This document shows, one piece after another, positions 20,456-30,660 of a stretch of 64,000 nt of DNA. Position 1 is the stretch's first letter; each line of letters opens with the position of its first letter. Made by a program: the position numbers and the translations under genes. The stretch is from positions 11,222,001-11,286,000 of the forward strand of contig CM060731.1 in NCBI GenBank assembly GCA_030704615.1. Direction: 5' to 3'. Origin of the DNA: Takakia lepidozioides (taxonomy: Eukaryota; Streptophyta; Takakiopsida; Takakiales; Takakiaceae). The notes below the pieces were generated by a model, which was not told the origin of the DNA, did not search any database, and saw nothing but the letters and a program-made list of their open reading frames with translations.

Positions 20456-22110
20456 ATGGGAGCTGGGGAGGGATCGCAGGGGGGCGAAGCAACACAGTCA
20501 ACTTTGGATACTCCTGCCCGGGTGCTGCGCTCGCAAGGTGGAAGTGCATCGAGGCAGGCGAGTCCTCATTCAACACCTCAGATATCGCCTCAGAAAAGCC
20601 CACCTAGAGTTCGGAAGTCGAGGAAGCAGAAGGAGCCCATGGCTTCGCCAGTAAAACCCCTAGGGAAACTGGAAGCAAAGATATTGGGTTTGCAGTCAAT
20701 TTCAAAAAACAGGGATGCGGTGGAGGCCGCTGGAGATGTGGGAGTTGGATCTGCAGAAGGGCGGCCCATTGAGCTGACAGAAGGAGAGGACGACAACGTG
20801 GTACGACTTGGCGACGATCAGAACCTGCTGGAGCTTGCGGAAGAGCAAAACCTCCAGGACATTTCCTTCTCTGCAGACTCTTATCTTTCAGGCATTTTGC
20901 TTCGTGAAGAAACATTAGAAATTCAAATTACGTGAAACAGGAAGACTTGTTGATTCCATAGTTGATCCACTGGAGTATAACGTCATGTTCAACCATGTGG
21001 GAGAGAAGGACATTCTTTGTGATTTGTCGGGCAAGCCATGGAGGTATGGCAGGACCAGGAGTCCTGCATTCATCCCAGACGCTCATGGAAACATGTATGG
21101 ATGTTGAAGGCAGGGTCCTCGACATCACTGCAAATACAGGTGAGAACGTTAATTGAATGCGGCACCAAAATTGACACCATTTCCGTTTGTGTATGTTTGC
21201 TTGTGCGAGGAAGCGACTCATTCTTGAGTTTGGTTGTGGTTGTGTCGTATGAATTTGCAGGTGCCTGTATGTGGGCGGGAAGGATGTCGAACCGATTTGT
21301 GTTCTCATTTGAGGGGGATACGGCCTTGTACGATTACAATTTGGCGGGCCTTCAGCGTTTGCCTCCGACTGAGGATCCCAAAAACGCAGAAGATGACGTG
21401 GAAGGGGAGGAGGAAGATGAAGAGGAGGAAGTCCAGGAAATTCGTTCGATGCAGGGGCGCCCAAAGCCGCTTCCCCCAATGCCTGTCTTCGAGTGAGTTG
21501 CACCATAGTAAGTGTATTGGTTTCGGTTGTAGGGACCATGCAACCTGCCGATGATTCCCTGTTTGAATTCTCTAATGTACTTCATTCTATGTTTGTGCGT
21601 ACACTTAGCCTTGCAGAGTCGTCCGACGAGGAGAAGCTGGGAGACTTGCCCGAATCGGACCCTGTTGCAGAGGAAGAGACAGAATCGCATCGGCCATTCT
21701 TTGCCAGAAAATCGTTTCTCGCGAGTCCCCAGAAGCCTTTTTTTCTACCAGCCTATGCAGACACGGCTGCCAGAGAAGCCATCAGCAGGGAGGATAGGCC
21801 TACTCAGTTAGAGCAATTGACATACGGGAATGAGCAGAGAATTATAATGAGGCGTGAGGCCAAACATAGAATTGTGAAAGGCAGAGTAGGGAAGTTCGTA
21901 ATAGAATCCGCGTCCGAGAGCGAGGGGAATGTTGAGGACACTTCCGCACCCAGGTGGACAGTTCCGGCTGGTGAGGATGGTATTTTTGAGGGGAGGGCTT
22001 CTCAGAGTAACAGCGGTAGCGGCAGTGCAGGTTCGGAGGCAGGTGGAAGGCAGCCATCCTTGCATGAGGCCGGGGATGTATCGGACAGTGATAGCGGATC
22101 CTCACCATAG
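20456..22110 (+). CDS. hypothetical acidic Ser-rich protein gene carried by the MULE, probably multi-exon
   Basis: Open stretches 20456-20935, about 21260-21496 and 21538-22110 share codon character and look like exons of one gene. A pyrimidine tract and CATGCAG precede the first, TTTGCAG precedes GTGCCTGTATG at about 21260, and GGTTGTAG precedes the third near 21532. The first encodes a Ser/Pro/Lys-rich region (SPHSTPQISPQKSPPRVRKS) and an acidic part. The second ends in a Glu/Asp run, with MSNRFVFSFEGDTALYDYN before it. The third is acidic and Ser-rich, ending SDSDSGSSP. It may be a nuclear or chromatin-associated disordered protein; no domain is recognised. Exon joins are uncertain, so the span is given rather than a protein. 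Confidence 0.4.
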
Positions 22111-22354
22111 CAAAGTCTCATTTGGATCCTTTTGTTGTACAGTTCTGAAACACTTAATGAAAATATTGACGATTTGAAAAATCATTGTGTTCAGACTGCT
22201 TGTCCGATTCCCTACATTTCTTCCGCCAACCAAAATGTATAATAAAAGCAGAAGAGACGCAAACTTCATTGAAGAACCCTACAAGTAATTTATGCACACC
22301 ATCGAGCCGAGAACTTGAAGCCATGAAAACCCTGCCGTTTCTAACATTCCTATT

Positions 22355-22640
22355 GGGAAATTTGGCGCCGAAATAGCCCAATGCGCGCCTTCGTTATATG
22401 GGCCTCAAAAATTCCACGGATGAATTATTGTACCAAAATATCGCGATGGAAGCCTTCAACACAAGGCACTCCAGCACATTCCACTTGGGTATTTCGGCAC
22501 CCAAATAGCCCGTTCTGCGCCATTAAATACCGCACTATATCACATTTTAAGAGGTAATTTCGGTGCCGAAATACCCCGGTGGATGTCTTCAAAACACCAT
22601 TTTAGCACACTGCTCTTGGGAATAATGGCGCCGAAATACC
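22355..22640. repeat. right palindrome array of the MULE
   Basis: Five degenerate copies of the GGCGCC palindrome (for example AATTTGGCGCCGAAATA) are centred near 22366, 22431, 22498, 22564 and 22629, spacings 65, 67, 66 and 65 bp. Spacers share little beyond a tendency to end in ATAGCCC or ATACC after the core. It lies about 160 bp from the right terminal repeat. Confidence 0.75.
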
Positions 22641-22773
22641 TCATTCCGCATCCTGGACCAGGAGAAACAGACCCTATTACCGAGGTAAGAGGACATAACA
22701 CCGTCAATAAAGGCAGGAAAATTCCAATTCCGCGGATGTCCGCTCATGAGCTCATAGGCTCATGGGCTCATGG

Positions 22774-22802
22774 GCTCATGCGCTCATGAAATAGTAAACC
22801 TC
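22774..22802 (-). repeat. right terminal inverted repeat of the MULE
   Basis: On the minus strand it begins GAGGTTTACTATTTCATGAG and continues CGCATGAGC, matching the left end. Confidence 0.8.
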
Positions 22803-22811
22803 AGTATTGTC
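22803..22811. repeat. 9-bp target-site duplication of the MULE, right copy
   Basis: AGTATTGTC, identical to 15364-15372. Confidence 0.9.
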
Positions 22812-23540
22812 ATGGGGTGCGGGTTATACTACGCTGCTTGTTTTCTGGTACGTTACCACATTGAGCAACAAAAGATGCAAACACGCTTTCTGAGTTATTC
22901 CAGTGGAGATCATTGGGTATTACCTTCGGTGCCACCTCATATGTACCTATATGACCCAAAAGTTATGATGCAAAAATATTCTCAAATTCGTTCATGGTTT
23001 CAAGCGGCCTGGAACCATTTGTCAACACAGAAATTTGGCATTGATGACATTTTCTATAAGGGACATGTGGCATGGAAGTACTTGCACGCTGCACCAGTAA
23101 TTGGTACCCCACTCACCTGGACAGACAAGGAGCTCAGTGTCTACACCAATTTTGCTGTTCAGCGGTTACACCAAGTTGTAAAATACAAACTTCCAGACAT
23201 GGTAGGACAGCATTGTATGCCCCAGATGATTCCACAAAAAGTTCGAAAATTAAAACACCTGAGAGGCGATGAGGATTCTGATACAACTGTTTCTTCACCG
23301 AATTCTTTTGACATGGGAGAAGACTATGCAATTCAGATGGCAGAGAAGAAGCAACGGGGGTCTCCTATGCCGGAAAGGTTACCTCGATATCAGCCTCCAG
23401 AGGGCCTCACTTATCCAGGTAGTGATCAACCATCTCCGTCAACCAGAGACAGACCTCGGGCTCGTACACACAGTCCGCCACGAAACTCTCAACGTCAAGA
23501 AGGTGCTCACTCACAAAGGTTTGCTAGTCGAAATCAGTAA
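22812..23540 (+). pseudogene. 3' ORF of the retrotransposon, last part (after the MULE)
   Basis: The frame resumes with ATG GGG TGC directly after the duplication and stays open to a stop at 23538-23540. It encodes a hydrophobic and aromatic segment (CGLYYAACFLVRYHIEQQ), a globular part (TWTDKELSVYTNFAVQRLHQ) and a Pro/Ser/Arg-rich C terminus. The stop lies 22 bp before the polypurine tract, so the ORF ends where a retrotransposon's last gene should. Together with the two upstream parts it would be one protein of well over 1000 residues before the breaks. Confidence 0.7.
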
Positions 23541-23561
23541 ACCGTGAGGACACGGCTTTTT

Positions 23562-23578
23562 GAGGGGGGAAGGGGTAA
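23562..23578 (+). other. polypurine tract
   Basis: GAGGGGGGAAGGGGTAA lies directly before the 3' LTR, in the position from which plus-strand DNA synthesis is primed. Confidence 0.85.
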
Positions 23579-24598
23579 TGTTAGAGGACTGTCGGGGACT
23601 TAGACACTTATACGGGATCTGTAGGGTACCCTTAATTTTTGCACAGACTGAGACCAACAGGAGCCTTAGGGGTGACAGCAGCGCACTGTAGAAGGGGGTT
23701 ACACAGCCGTCACAGCCGACACAGCCAACACAGCCGTCACAGTCGTCACAGCCGACACAGCCAACACAGCCCGTCACAGTCGTCACAGCCGACACAACCA
23801 ACACAGCCCGTCACAGTCGTCACAGCAGACACAGCCGACACAGCCGACACAGCCCGACACAGCCCGACACAGCCACACAGCCAGTCACAGCTCGACACAG
23901 CCAAACACAGTCGCACAGCCAGTCACAGCCCGTCACAGTTTCACACAGCCAGTCACAGCTTGACACAGCTGTCACGATCATAGGGAACGAAGAGTAGGAC
24001 AGGGAACGACTGTGGGGAACAACACCTGCGAAGGGAACATGTTAGTTCACAGACGACGGTTAGTGAGGGAAACGGTTAGAACCGTGGATAGGAAGATAAA
24101 GGGAGAAACGGGGAATTGAGGGACATCATTCGGAGGAGGACTTCTTGGTGATAGAGGAGAGGGGATCGGCAGAGATGAAGAACGGAAGTGAAGATAGAGA
24201 GATGATGAGTAGATGCTTGATATATGCAAGGCTGTAATGATATTGTAGAGTAGATTAGAGACACAATGGCTTCGGCCTGATACCTGATAAATCATAATCG
24301 GATACTTTTACGATACAATCACACTGTGTAGAGAGATCTGAGTGAAGCTGTGGAATGAATGGATGAGTTGATGGAATCCAATAGATTGATAAAGCAAACT
24401 GATACTTAATTATCAATGGTAAGATAGTTAACATGAATACCAAAAGGGAAACAAATAGGAAACACCCCCATGATACACTAGCTGTAGGTCATGACTGATT
24501 GTTCTGCGCGGGCTGAGTACTTAGAGATTTCCAACTCTTCAATCTTGGAGTTTCCGCCTCGAATAGCGAAGGGATGGGTGAGTAAAAGCCGCGCGACA
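23579..24598 (+). repeat. 3' LTR (1020 bp)
   Basis: Begins TGTTAGAGGACTG and ends GCGCGACA. It is near-identical to the 5' LTR, with differences concentrated in the internal CACAG repeat block (about 23704-23965). It is followed by the GTTCA duplication. Confidence 0.95.
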
Positions 24599-24603
24599 GT
24601 TCA
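24599..24603. repeat. 5-bp target-site duplication, right copy
   Basis: GTTCA directly after the CA end of the 3' LTR, matching 3766-3770. Confidence 0.9.
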
Positions 24604-25314
24604 AGCAGGAATAATAGGTTTCTAACGTAGACCTGTACCTGCACCTGCATCCACTGCATCCACTGCATCCACTGCAAGCACTCATATGGTCTGCTGGTCA
24701 TCAATCCAGCCTCACCATAGAAGAAACACTGGTGGTCTTGTTGGTCATCACTCCAGCCTCACCACCAACAGCATACTCTAGGATTGGCCGGTGATCAAAT
24801 CCAGACCAACCTCCTATGAAAACAAACGCCCACACAAAGCTAACATGACGCACAGTCAAGCATGCAGGTGTGGAGGGGATCCAAACACAAGAAAATCAAG
24901 ACAACAACTCCCCCACACCAAAAACACTCCACAATGTCGCTCCTACAAGGACACCCTAGCCCAAACCCGGACTGACTCTTACCTCCACCTACGGAAAGGT
25001 TTTGGCCTACAAAGAGGGTGAAAGACTATGGGGAAGAGAAACTAAAGCAATTCCTAACCCCAGAATGCTCTCATCCCACCACTCTCCCTCCTGTCTCTAT
25101 CCACTCGCTTGTATGGCCGTGGCAAGTATCCTTCAAATACCTCAATCAATCCTTCAAGAGCTCTTCAATATTGTCTACCAAAGCTCCTCAAAGGGTCCTC
25201 CAATACTCCTCCAAGGACCCCAAAGATCCTCCAAACACTCCTCCAAGGGCCCTCAAATATCTTCCAAACAATCCTCCAAAGGCCCTTAAATTTCACTAAG
25301 TCCTTTCAATGTTG
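24604..25314. other. non-coding stretch with short tandem repeats
   Basis: No gene is supported. It contains about four copies of a CTGCATCCA-type 9-bp unit near 24641-24675 and, at about 25165-25290, an irregular CCTCCAA repeat (TCCTCCAAGGACCCCAAAG and variants). Confidence 0.5.
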
Positions 25315-25615
25315 ATACCTTAACAGAGGTATAGTCTGAGGGTCCGTTATATTGATGATACATTTACAGAGGTAAAGTTTGAAAATGAGGGTTCTGTTTG
25401 GTATACTAACAGAGGTATAGTCTGAGCTGATTAGGGTCCACATATGGTGATACCTCAATAAAGGTATAGTAAAAGGGACAAGCTCCTGTTTGGTATACTA
25501 ACAGATGTATAGTCTGAGCTGATTAGGGTTCACATATGGTGATACCTCAATAGAGGTATAGTAAAATAGACAAGCTCCTGTTTGGTATACTAACAGAGGT
25601 ATAGTCTGAGCATAC
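25315..25615 (+). repeat. 92-bp tandem repeat with internal hairpins
   Basis: CTGTTTGGTATACTAACAGA recurs at about 25394, 25486 and 25578, a period of 92 bp, with a partial, diverged unit upstream from 25315. Each unit contains GATACCTCAATAGAGGTATA, a near-perfect inverted repeat, and TATACTAACAGAGGTATAGT, a second weaker one. Confidence 0.85.
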
Positions 25616-26429
25616 ACTACTAGGGTTTGTAATGAAGAGCTAGAATGCAAGTCCTTGACTTCTATGCTTCTACTCAAGCAAAAATATGGTCTCTAGGTGG
25701 TCATACGAGACATCTTCTTGCTCTCTTCCACCCCAATGTGCAACCAAGAGTGGTCCAACTCAACTTGCAAGTCATTATCTACCAAATCAATCCCCCTTCT
25801 AGTCCTTGGGATTTGATTGCAAACTACCATATCTCCATTGCCGAGCAATCATGCATTTGTCTTCTCATCACTTGACAATTGCTCCAAATCAACACAAATT
25901 ATCTCAATGTGTAGGAGCAATGCTTGTCACTTACAATAATGCTCCCAAGCAATCCGCCTTGGATCCCACTCTTATGCCATATGCCTCATTTGGGGTCTTG
26001 CACCAATCCATCATCCATGTGCTCCCCTTGGTCATTTGAATGCATGTTCCATGACCTCTTGGCCTATGTGTTGCTCTCCTTCATCATAACATGAATCAAC
26101 CCCTCTCTACTTCACACACAAATAGATCTCAAGGCCTTCACCTCTTGCTAGTTCAAGAGCTCTCCTTCCTGGGGGGTTGCACTCTTTATAAAATGTCTGT
26201 ATCATGTGTGTTCGCCGCCTAATAAAAAAAAACCCCATGTATACGGGTCCTTGGATCATTTATACCCCATCTGTACATACATTTTGAAGATTATAAAACC
26301 CCCTCCTATAAATATATAGAAATTTGTAAGCTTTAAAAAATACCCCCTGCTGTATGTATACTTCTTTTTTGAATCATTAAAAAATACCCTTGTATATATA
26401 TTTTATTATTATATCAAGTTTATTCATTT
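25616..26429. other. non-coding stretch
   Basis: No gene or recognisable element. The part 26220-26420 is AT-rich and repeatedly reads TATAC...CCCC, suggesting a degenerate repeat. Short open frames here have no domain signature. Confidence 0.4.
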
Positions 26430-26775
26430 AAAAACAGACATCGGCCTGTACTACTATGTAGGTCCAAATTTTATGAAACCAAGTCGGTGCATCCCTACTC
26501 ATTGAGGGCTTTCCAACGGTACCAAAATCGTGGCTAGAGGCCCTGCGGTTTTGGGAGATCTCAAGGACCCTACAAACAATATTATGTTCATGCCATATTT
26601 GAAAAACAAAACCCAATTATTTATATTTATGCCCCGTGTGCAGGTGGTCTCGAGCTCAAATCTGCATTGTGATATATACATATTTTCAAAGTTTTCGAAA
26701 AATTCAAGACATCGTGAGATTTGAACCTGCGATGAGAGTCGACATTGGTGACCCTTACCACTACGCTACCTTCCT
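26430..26775 (-). repeat. tRNA-like SINE candidate
   Basis: On the minus strand the sequence starting near 26775 has a polymerase III A-box-like TAGCGTAGTGGTAAGGG (26752-26768) and, 24 bp later, a B-box-like GGTTCAAATCTC (26716-26727). The cloverleaf is incomplete and the A-B distance is short, so this is not a functional tRNA gene; it fits the tRNA-derived head of a SINE. The body would extend toward 26430; its end is not defined. Confidence 0.45.
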
Positions 26776-26849
26776 AATCATGCTACTCCCTTGCTGTAGA
26801 TTTATATTTAAGGTGTTGCTTACTCCCCCTATGTATGTATAATGTTGTA

Positions 26850-28133
26850 CATGGGGGGGGTTAAAAATACCCCTTCATGTGCACACACGTGGCTGGTACA
26901 GGTTGGCTAGGGTGCACCCCCCAGGCTCTCTTTCTCAAACTTGAACTTACAAACTCAAGAGAGCATGCTCCACATATGCACCACTTGTTTGGTCAACTAT
27001 CCACCACAAAGCTCGCATTACCAAGAGCATGAATAGCCAAGTATTACCTCCCCCTCTTGTCACATTACATAGTTAAGGTGAAGTATGCATACATTGAATG
27101 ATGATTTCCCTTCCATATGTTCTCCAAGCCCTTCCAATGGCGCCCTAAGCTTGGCTCCACACCACCATGATTGGAAGATTTCTTCACATGCTCTTTTTCA
27201 AAACCTCTTGAGCTTCTTAGTGCTCTCCAAGTACTTGCCCTTGTTGTCTTCAAGCCCAAGCCCATGTAGCTCATTGGCTTCTTTTCCACAACATCCATAC
27301 TTTGAACTTGCTTAACCATAGCTTGATAGTGAAATGAGCACTAACAAGCCTTTAGTCACTCTCCACAAGCCATGGCGCACACCATTGACTCCATAATGCA
27401 TACAAATGATTCTCAAACCCTAGAATCATTGTTTCCACACACACAAGACTTCTTCCTTGCAATCCTTGCAAAATCTTGTAACTCAAGAGCTTCATTCTCA
27501 AGCTCTCCAACTCCTTGGTGCATGCAACACCCGAGCACATTTCCTTGCAATCCCTTGCAAGCCTTGTGATACAAGAGCTAAATTCTCCTAGCTCTCAACC
27601 TCTTTAACATACAAGTGCAAAACTAATCCTTACACTCCGCACTCACGAGCATAAGGTGATATTCTTGTAGTGATAAGAGATGAGAAATGAGAGAAGTTGA
27701 AGACAATGAAAACTCTCAAAGCATGAAACAATCACACTAAGAACAAGCCCTAGTCCTTCCAAGTGAAATCCACTATATCACATAAACTAAGTCAAGCCAA
27801 GGACACCCTTGCTAAGGGAATCCACCCTACAAAGCCCTCAACACACTCCCTCTCAATACCTAGAGCTATGGAGGTGAGAGAAGCTCAAGGAGGCTCAACT
27901 ACAAGAAGATGAGCCTCCTCCATCCTCACAAGGGGAAAACCTATCCCCATGTCCCAAGTGAGGCTCGACACCTCACTTGGCATGTGAGACCCAATGAAGT
28001 CCCAACACACAAAATATAAATATAAATATCTAAAATGTCCTAGTTAACTAGAAGTAGGTAATTCTAGATAACCATGACTAAAACCATGACAAGGTGCGCA
28101 GCCTTGCATTGAAGATATGACTCTTTGCTGAGA
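26850..28133. other. non-coding stretch
   Basis: No gene seen. At 27440-27590 the motif CTTGCAATCCTTGCAA and the phrase AAGAGCT...CTCAAGCTCTC recur, indicating a short diverged duplication. AT-rich near 28000-28040. Confidence 0.4.
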
Positions 28134-28217
28134 GGAGGAGAGGGTCTTGGGAGCACAATCGAGGCTCTCTGTGAGTGAATGCAATTCGGCGCAGGCATCT
28201 GTTCGATTTAGTACAAA

Positions 28218-29091
28218 TTGCGATGGGGTCTGGTGGTGCTCCACCTTCTGCCCATCTTGCTGCTCAAAGCGGCAACCATCGCTGTGTGGGCATGGTCGTT
28301 GGGTGCGAGTTCACAACAAGTCGATCAGATCTTGGGTTGTCTAAATGAGGATTACCTTTTGGAATTGAAGAGGCCTGCAAGGGTAAGGTGCCCAACCTTC
28401 CCCCAATCAAGCAACTTCCGGTACTTGTTTAGGAGGCACGTAGCTTGCATTTTGGGATGGAGTGATCGCAAGGAAGAGGGGGACCCTGACGGCTTTTCCA
28501 CCGAGGTGAACGAAATCCTGAGACTCCAGGTGTGGCCGGATTTTGCAAACTCTGAAGCTTCGCACTATGAGACTGAAGGAGTTGGCGAGGTCGCAGGGTG
28601 AGTGTGATTCCCAGCCAGATGTTGGTGAAGATTGTCATGGTCGATCGCAGTACTCCTTGCGTAGTACTCAAGTTCCGGAATGTGATATTGTTGGGCATTC
28701 ACAATCACTGGAACACATGGGATTGTTGGGATCCACTGTGAAGGTGTGTGTGACAGGCTTGAATTTGGAGGACTTACCATCCTCTAGTAGTGCCAAGCTT
28801 GAGTGGGCCTATGGGACTGTCATTGAGAAGACATGGGATATTCTGAATTCCAGACAAAATTTCCTTGTATCTTTTTTTGGGCAATTAGGAGTGCACTATG
28901 TTCCTGCCAGTGCTTGTGTAGTCCAGGACCTAGATGGAGAGCATGAGTGTTCATTGAATGAGTTGTTCGGCCTGGATCCCAATGACAACTTGCCTGGGGG
29001 TGAATTATCAGAGTGTGATGCTGATTCTGGTTTTGATCCAAGTTTGGAAGAAGAGGATGCTAATCCTGATGCTACCACATTGGCCTACTGA
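28218..29091 (+). other. overlapping open frames of unknown origin, probably a gene fragment
   Basis: Two plus-strand frames (28218-28601 and 28543-29091) overlap by about 60 bp. The first reads CLNEDYLLELKRPARVRC and then NFRYLFRRHVACILGWSD; the second ends in an acidic region (ELSECDADSGFDPSLEEED). I do not recognise either. The second frame runs directly into sequence that is PPR-DYW homologous in another frame (from 29063), which suggests a chimeric junction. It might be a captured host fragment or an old gene; I would not call it intact. Confidence 0.3.
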
Positions 29092-29741
29092 ATGAAGGAA
29101 GACGCTACTTTGATTCCTTGAGTCAAGATCATGGTGTCACCCCGCCAGTAAAGCACTTTGGCTATGGTGGACCTTCTGGACGTGCGAGACAACTACATGA
29201 GGCAGTGGACCTGATTAATAAAATGCCAATCAATCCAAATGTTGTGGTGTGGAAGGCCTTGCTTGGTGTCTGCAGAATCCATGGCAATGTGGAGATGGCT
29301 GAATGTGTGGCAACATCTATCCTTAAGTGGGATGAACATGATGCCGCGACTTATGTGTTGTTATATCAAACATCTATGTTGCAGCTGGCAGGTGGGATGA
29401 TACTGCAAAGGTGAGAAGAATGATGAAGGTCAGAGGGGTTAGAAAGGAGCCAGATGACAAGTTGCATCATCCATGCTAAGCTGAGAAGATTGTCTGGGCA
29501 GATGAAGGAGGCGGGGTATGTGCCTGACAGATGTTTTTTATTGCATGATGTGGAGGAAGCTGAGAAGCTGGCCATTGGTTTTGGGTTGATCAGCACGACT
29601 CATCAAGAATCTTCAAGTGTGTGGAGACTGCCACACCTCCACCAAATTCATCTCAAAGATTGGGCCGAGCAATTGTTGTATGGGACGCTAACTACTTTCC
29701 ACTTTGAAGATGTGATTTGTTCTTGTGGTGATTACTGGTGA
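29063..29741 (+). pseudogene. PPR-DYW pseudogene (E and DYW domain remnant)
   Basis: In shifting frames the sequence reads GLLNEGRRYFDSLSQDHGV, LHEAVDLINKMPINPNVVVW, LLGVCRIHGNVEMAECVATS, then QMKEAGYVPDRCFLLHDVEE, KLAIGFGLIS, CGDCHTSTKFISKI and finally CSCGDYW at the end of the stretch. These are the last PPR motif, E domain, PG box and DYW deaminase domain, in order, over about 215 residues. The HSE zinc-binding motif is deleted (the frame passes from VEEAEKLAIGF without it) and there are several frameshifts and stops. It is dead. The closest relative may be the intact gene at 53252-55801. Confidence 0.88.
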
Positions 29742-30660
29742 AAAGATGTTTTCTTGGAAAGATGCTAGTGTCTTGTTTCATTCATTGATCTGTGTAGCTA
29801 CTCATACCATCCACCATTTCCTGAGAATACTGACTATCATGTATTGTTGAGTGCAAGATGCAAGTGTCTTGCTTCATTCATTGATCACTCAGACCATCCA
29901 CCATTTCCTGATAGTGGGGTCTACCCGGCATAGGTGGGAAGTCAGCCCACAATTGCACTTGACTGAAGGGGTGATTTTTGACTGATTTTGGTGCTGTCCT
30001 AATTCTAGGTTTGGGTGGTGGAGCTTCTCCAAAGCTTGAAGATGGAAGTGAATACAAATTTTAATGAGCTTGATGAGAGGGGCAGCCCTGTGCACAAGTT
30101 TGTTCAGCATCTTAAATTTGGACATGTTTGTTTGTTTCTCGTGGTGTGGTTTTGGATGGAGCCCTTGACGAACTTGCATGAATATTGTCAAAAGCTAGCC
30201 TTAACCCACCAAGATCCAATCCCATGGTGGATGCTTGAAAGTTCATATAGTGAATGTAAGGGTATTTGGGTATGTTATTATAAATTGATGCGGCTTGTGA
30301 AAATTGAACATTGAAATGCAGATCCGCCATTTGTCTTCCAGAAAAAAATAAACACGGGATCTCTGCATGTAACACCGTGGGGATGACCCACATTTTGTTT
30401 TTGAAAAATTGAACGTAGTTCTCAGAATTTGTCGCTAGTAGTGTGGAGCAACGCAAAGCCCTAGTATATATATTTAGATTGTTTTTGTTACATAGATGTA
30501 GCGTAGGTGTGTTAGTTAGTTTGTAGTGTCTTAGAAATGTTATAACGTGGAGGTGATATATGTAGAACAATGAATATATCGCCATTAGACAGAACCGGAG
30601 TCAATGGTCAACAAGTTTTTGAAATTCAAATATCAAATTCAAAATTTCCCACCTAAATTC
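29742..30660. other. non-coding stretch
   Basis: No gene supported. A short segment beginning CAAGTGTCTTGCTTCATTCA near 29860 duplicates one near 29767, so the pseudogene is followed by a small tandem duplication of about 95 bp. Confidence 0.4.

Larger units (their letters stand above)
15373..22802. mobile_element. Mutator-like DNA transposon (MULE) nested in the retrotransposon, 7430 bp
   Basis: Boundaries come from three agreeing signals: a 9-bp duplication (AGTATTGTC), terminal inverted repeats (left end GGGGGTTGCTATTCCATGAG, right end on the other strand GAGGTTTACTATTTCATGAG, 16 of 20 identical) and the interrupted ORF, which resumes in frame if insert and one duplication are removed. 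Inside are CTCATGAG-rich ends, three palindrome arrays, a minus-strand SWIM finger fragment and two plus-strand coding regions of unknown function. I found no DDE transposase catalytic core, so the element is either non-autonomous or carries a transposase too diverged or intron-split for me to see. The SWIM finger fits MULE or FAR1-type transposase C termini. Confidence 0.85.
3771..24598 (+). mobile_element. Ty3/gypsy LTR retrotransposon, Athila/Tat-like, interrupted by a MULE
   Basis: A complete element of 20,828 bp with TG...CA direct LTRs, a 5-bp duplication of GTTCA, a primer-binding site, leader ORF, gag, protease-RT-RNase H, integrase, a long 3' ORF and a polypurine tract. Without the nested DNA transposon it would be about 13.4 kb. 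The RT contains FMDGFSGYNQV and PFGLCNAPATFQRV, which resemble the Athila/Tat branch, and no second RNase H is visible between RNase H and integrase. The LTRs differ by a handful of bases outside their internal repeats, so the insertion is young. Even so, the coding frames contain three one-base frame changes and one stop, so this copy is not autonomous as read. Confidence 0.93.

Noticed and set aside
26700-26775. Functional tRNA gene
   Set aside because: The cloverleaf cannot be completed and the A-to-B-box distance is too short; it was kept only as a SINE head.
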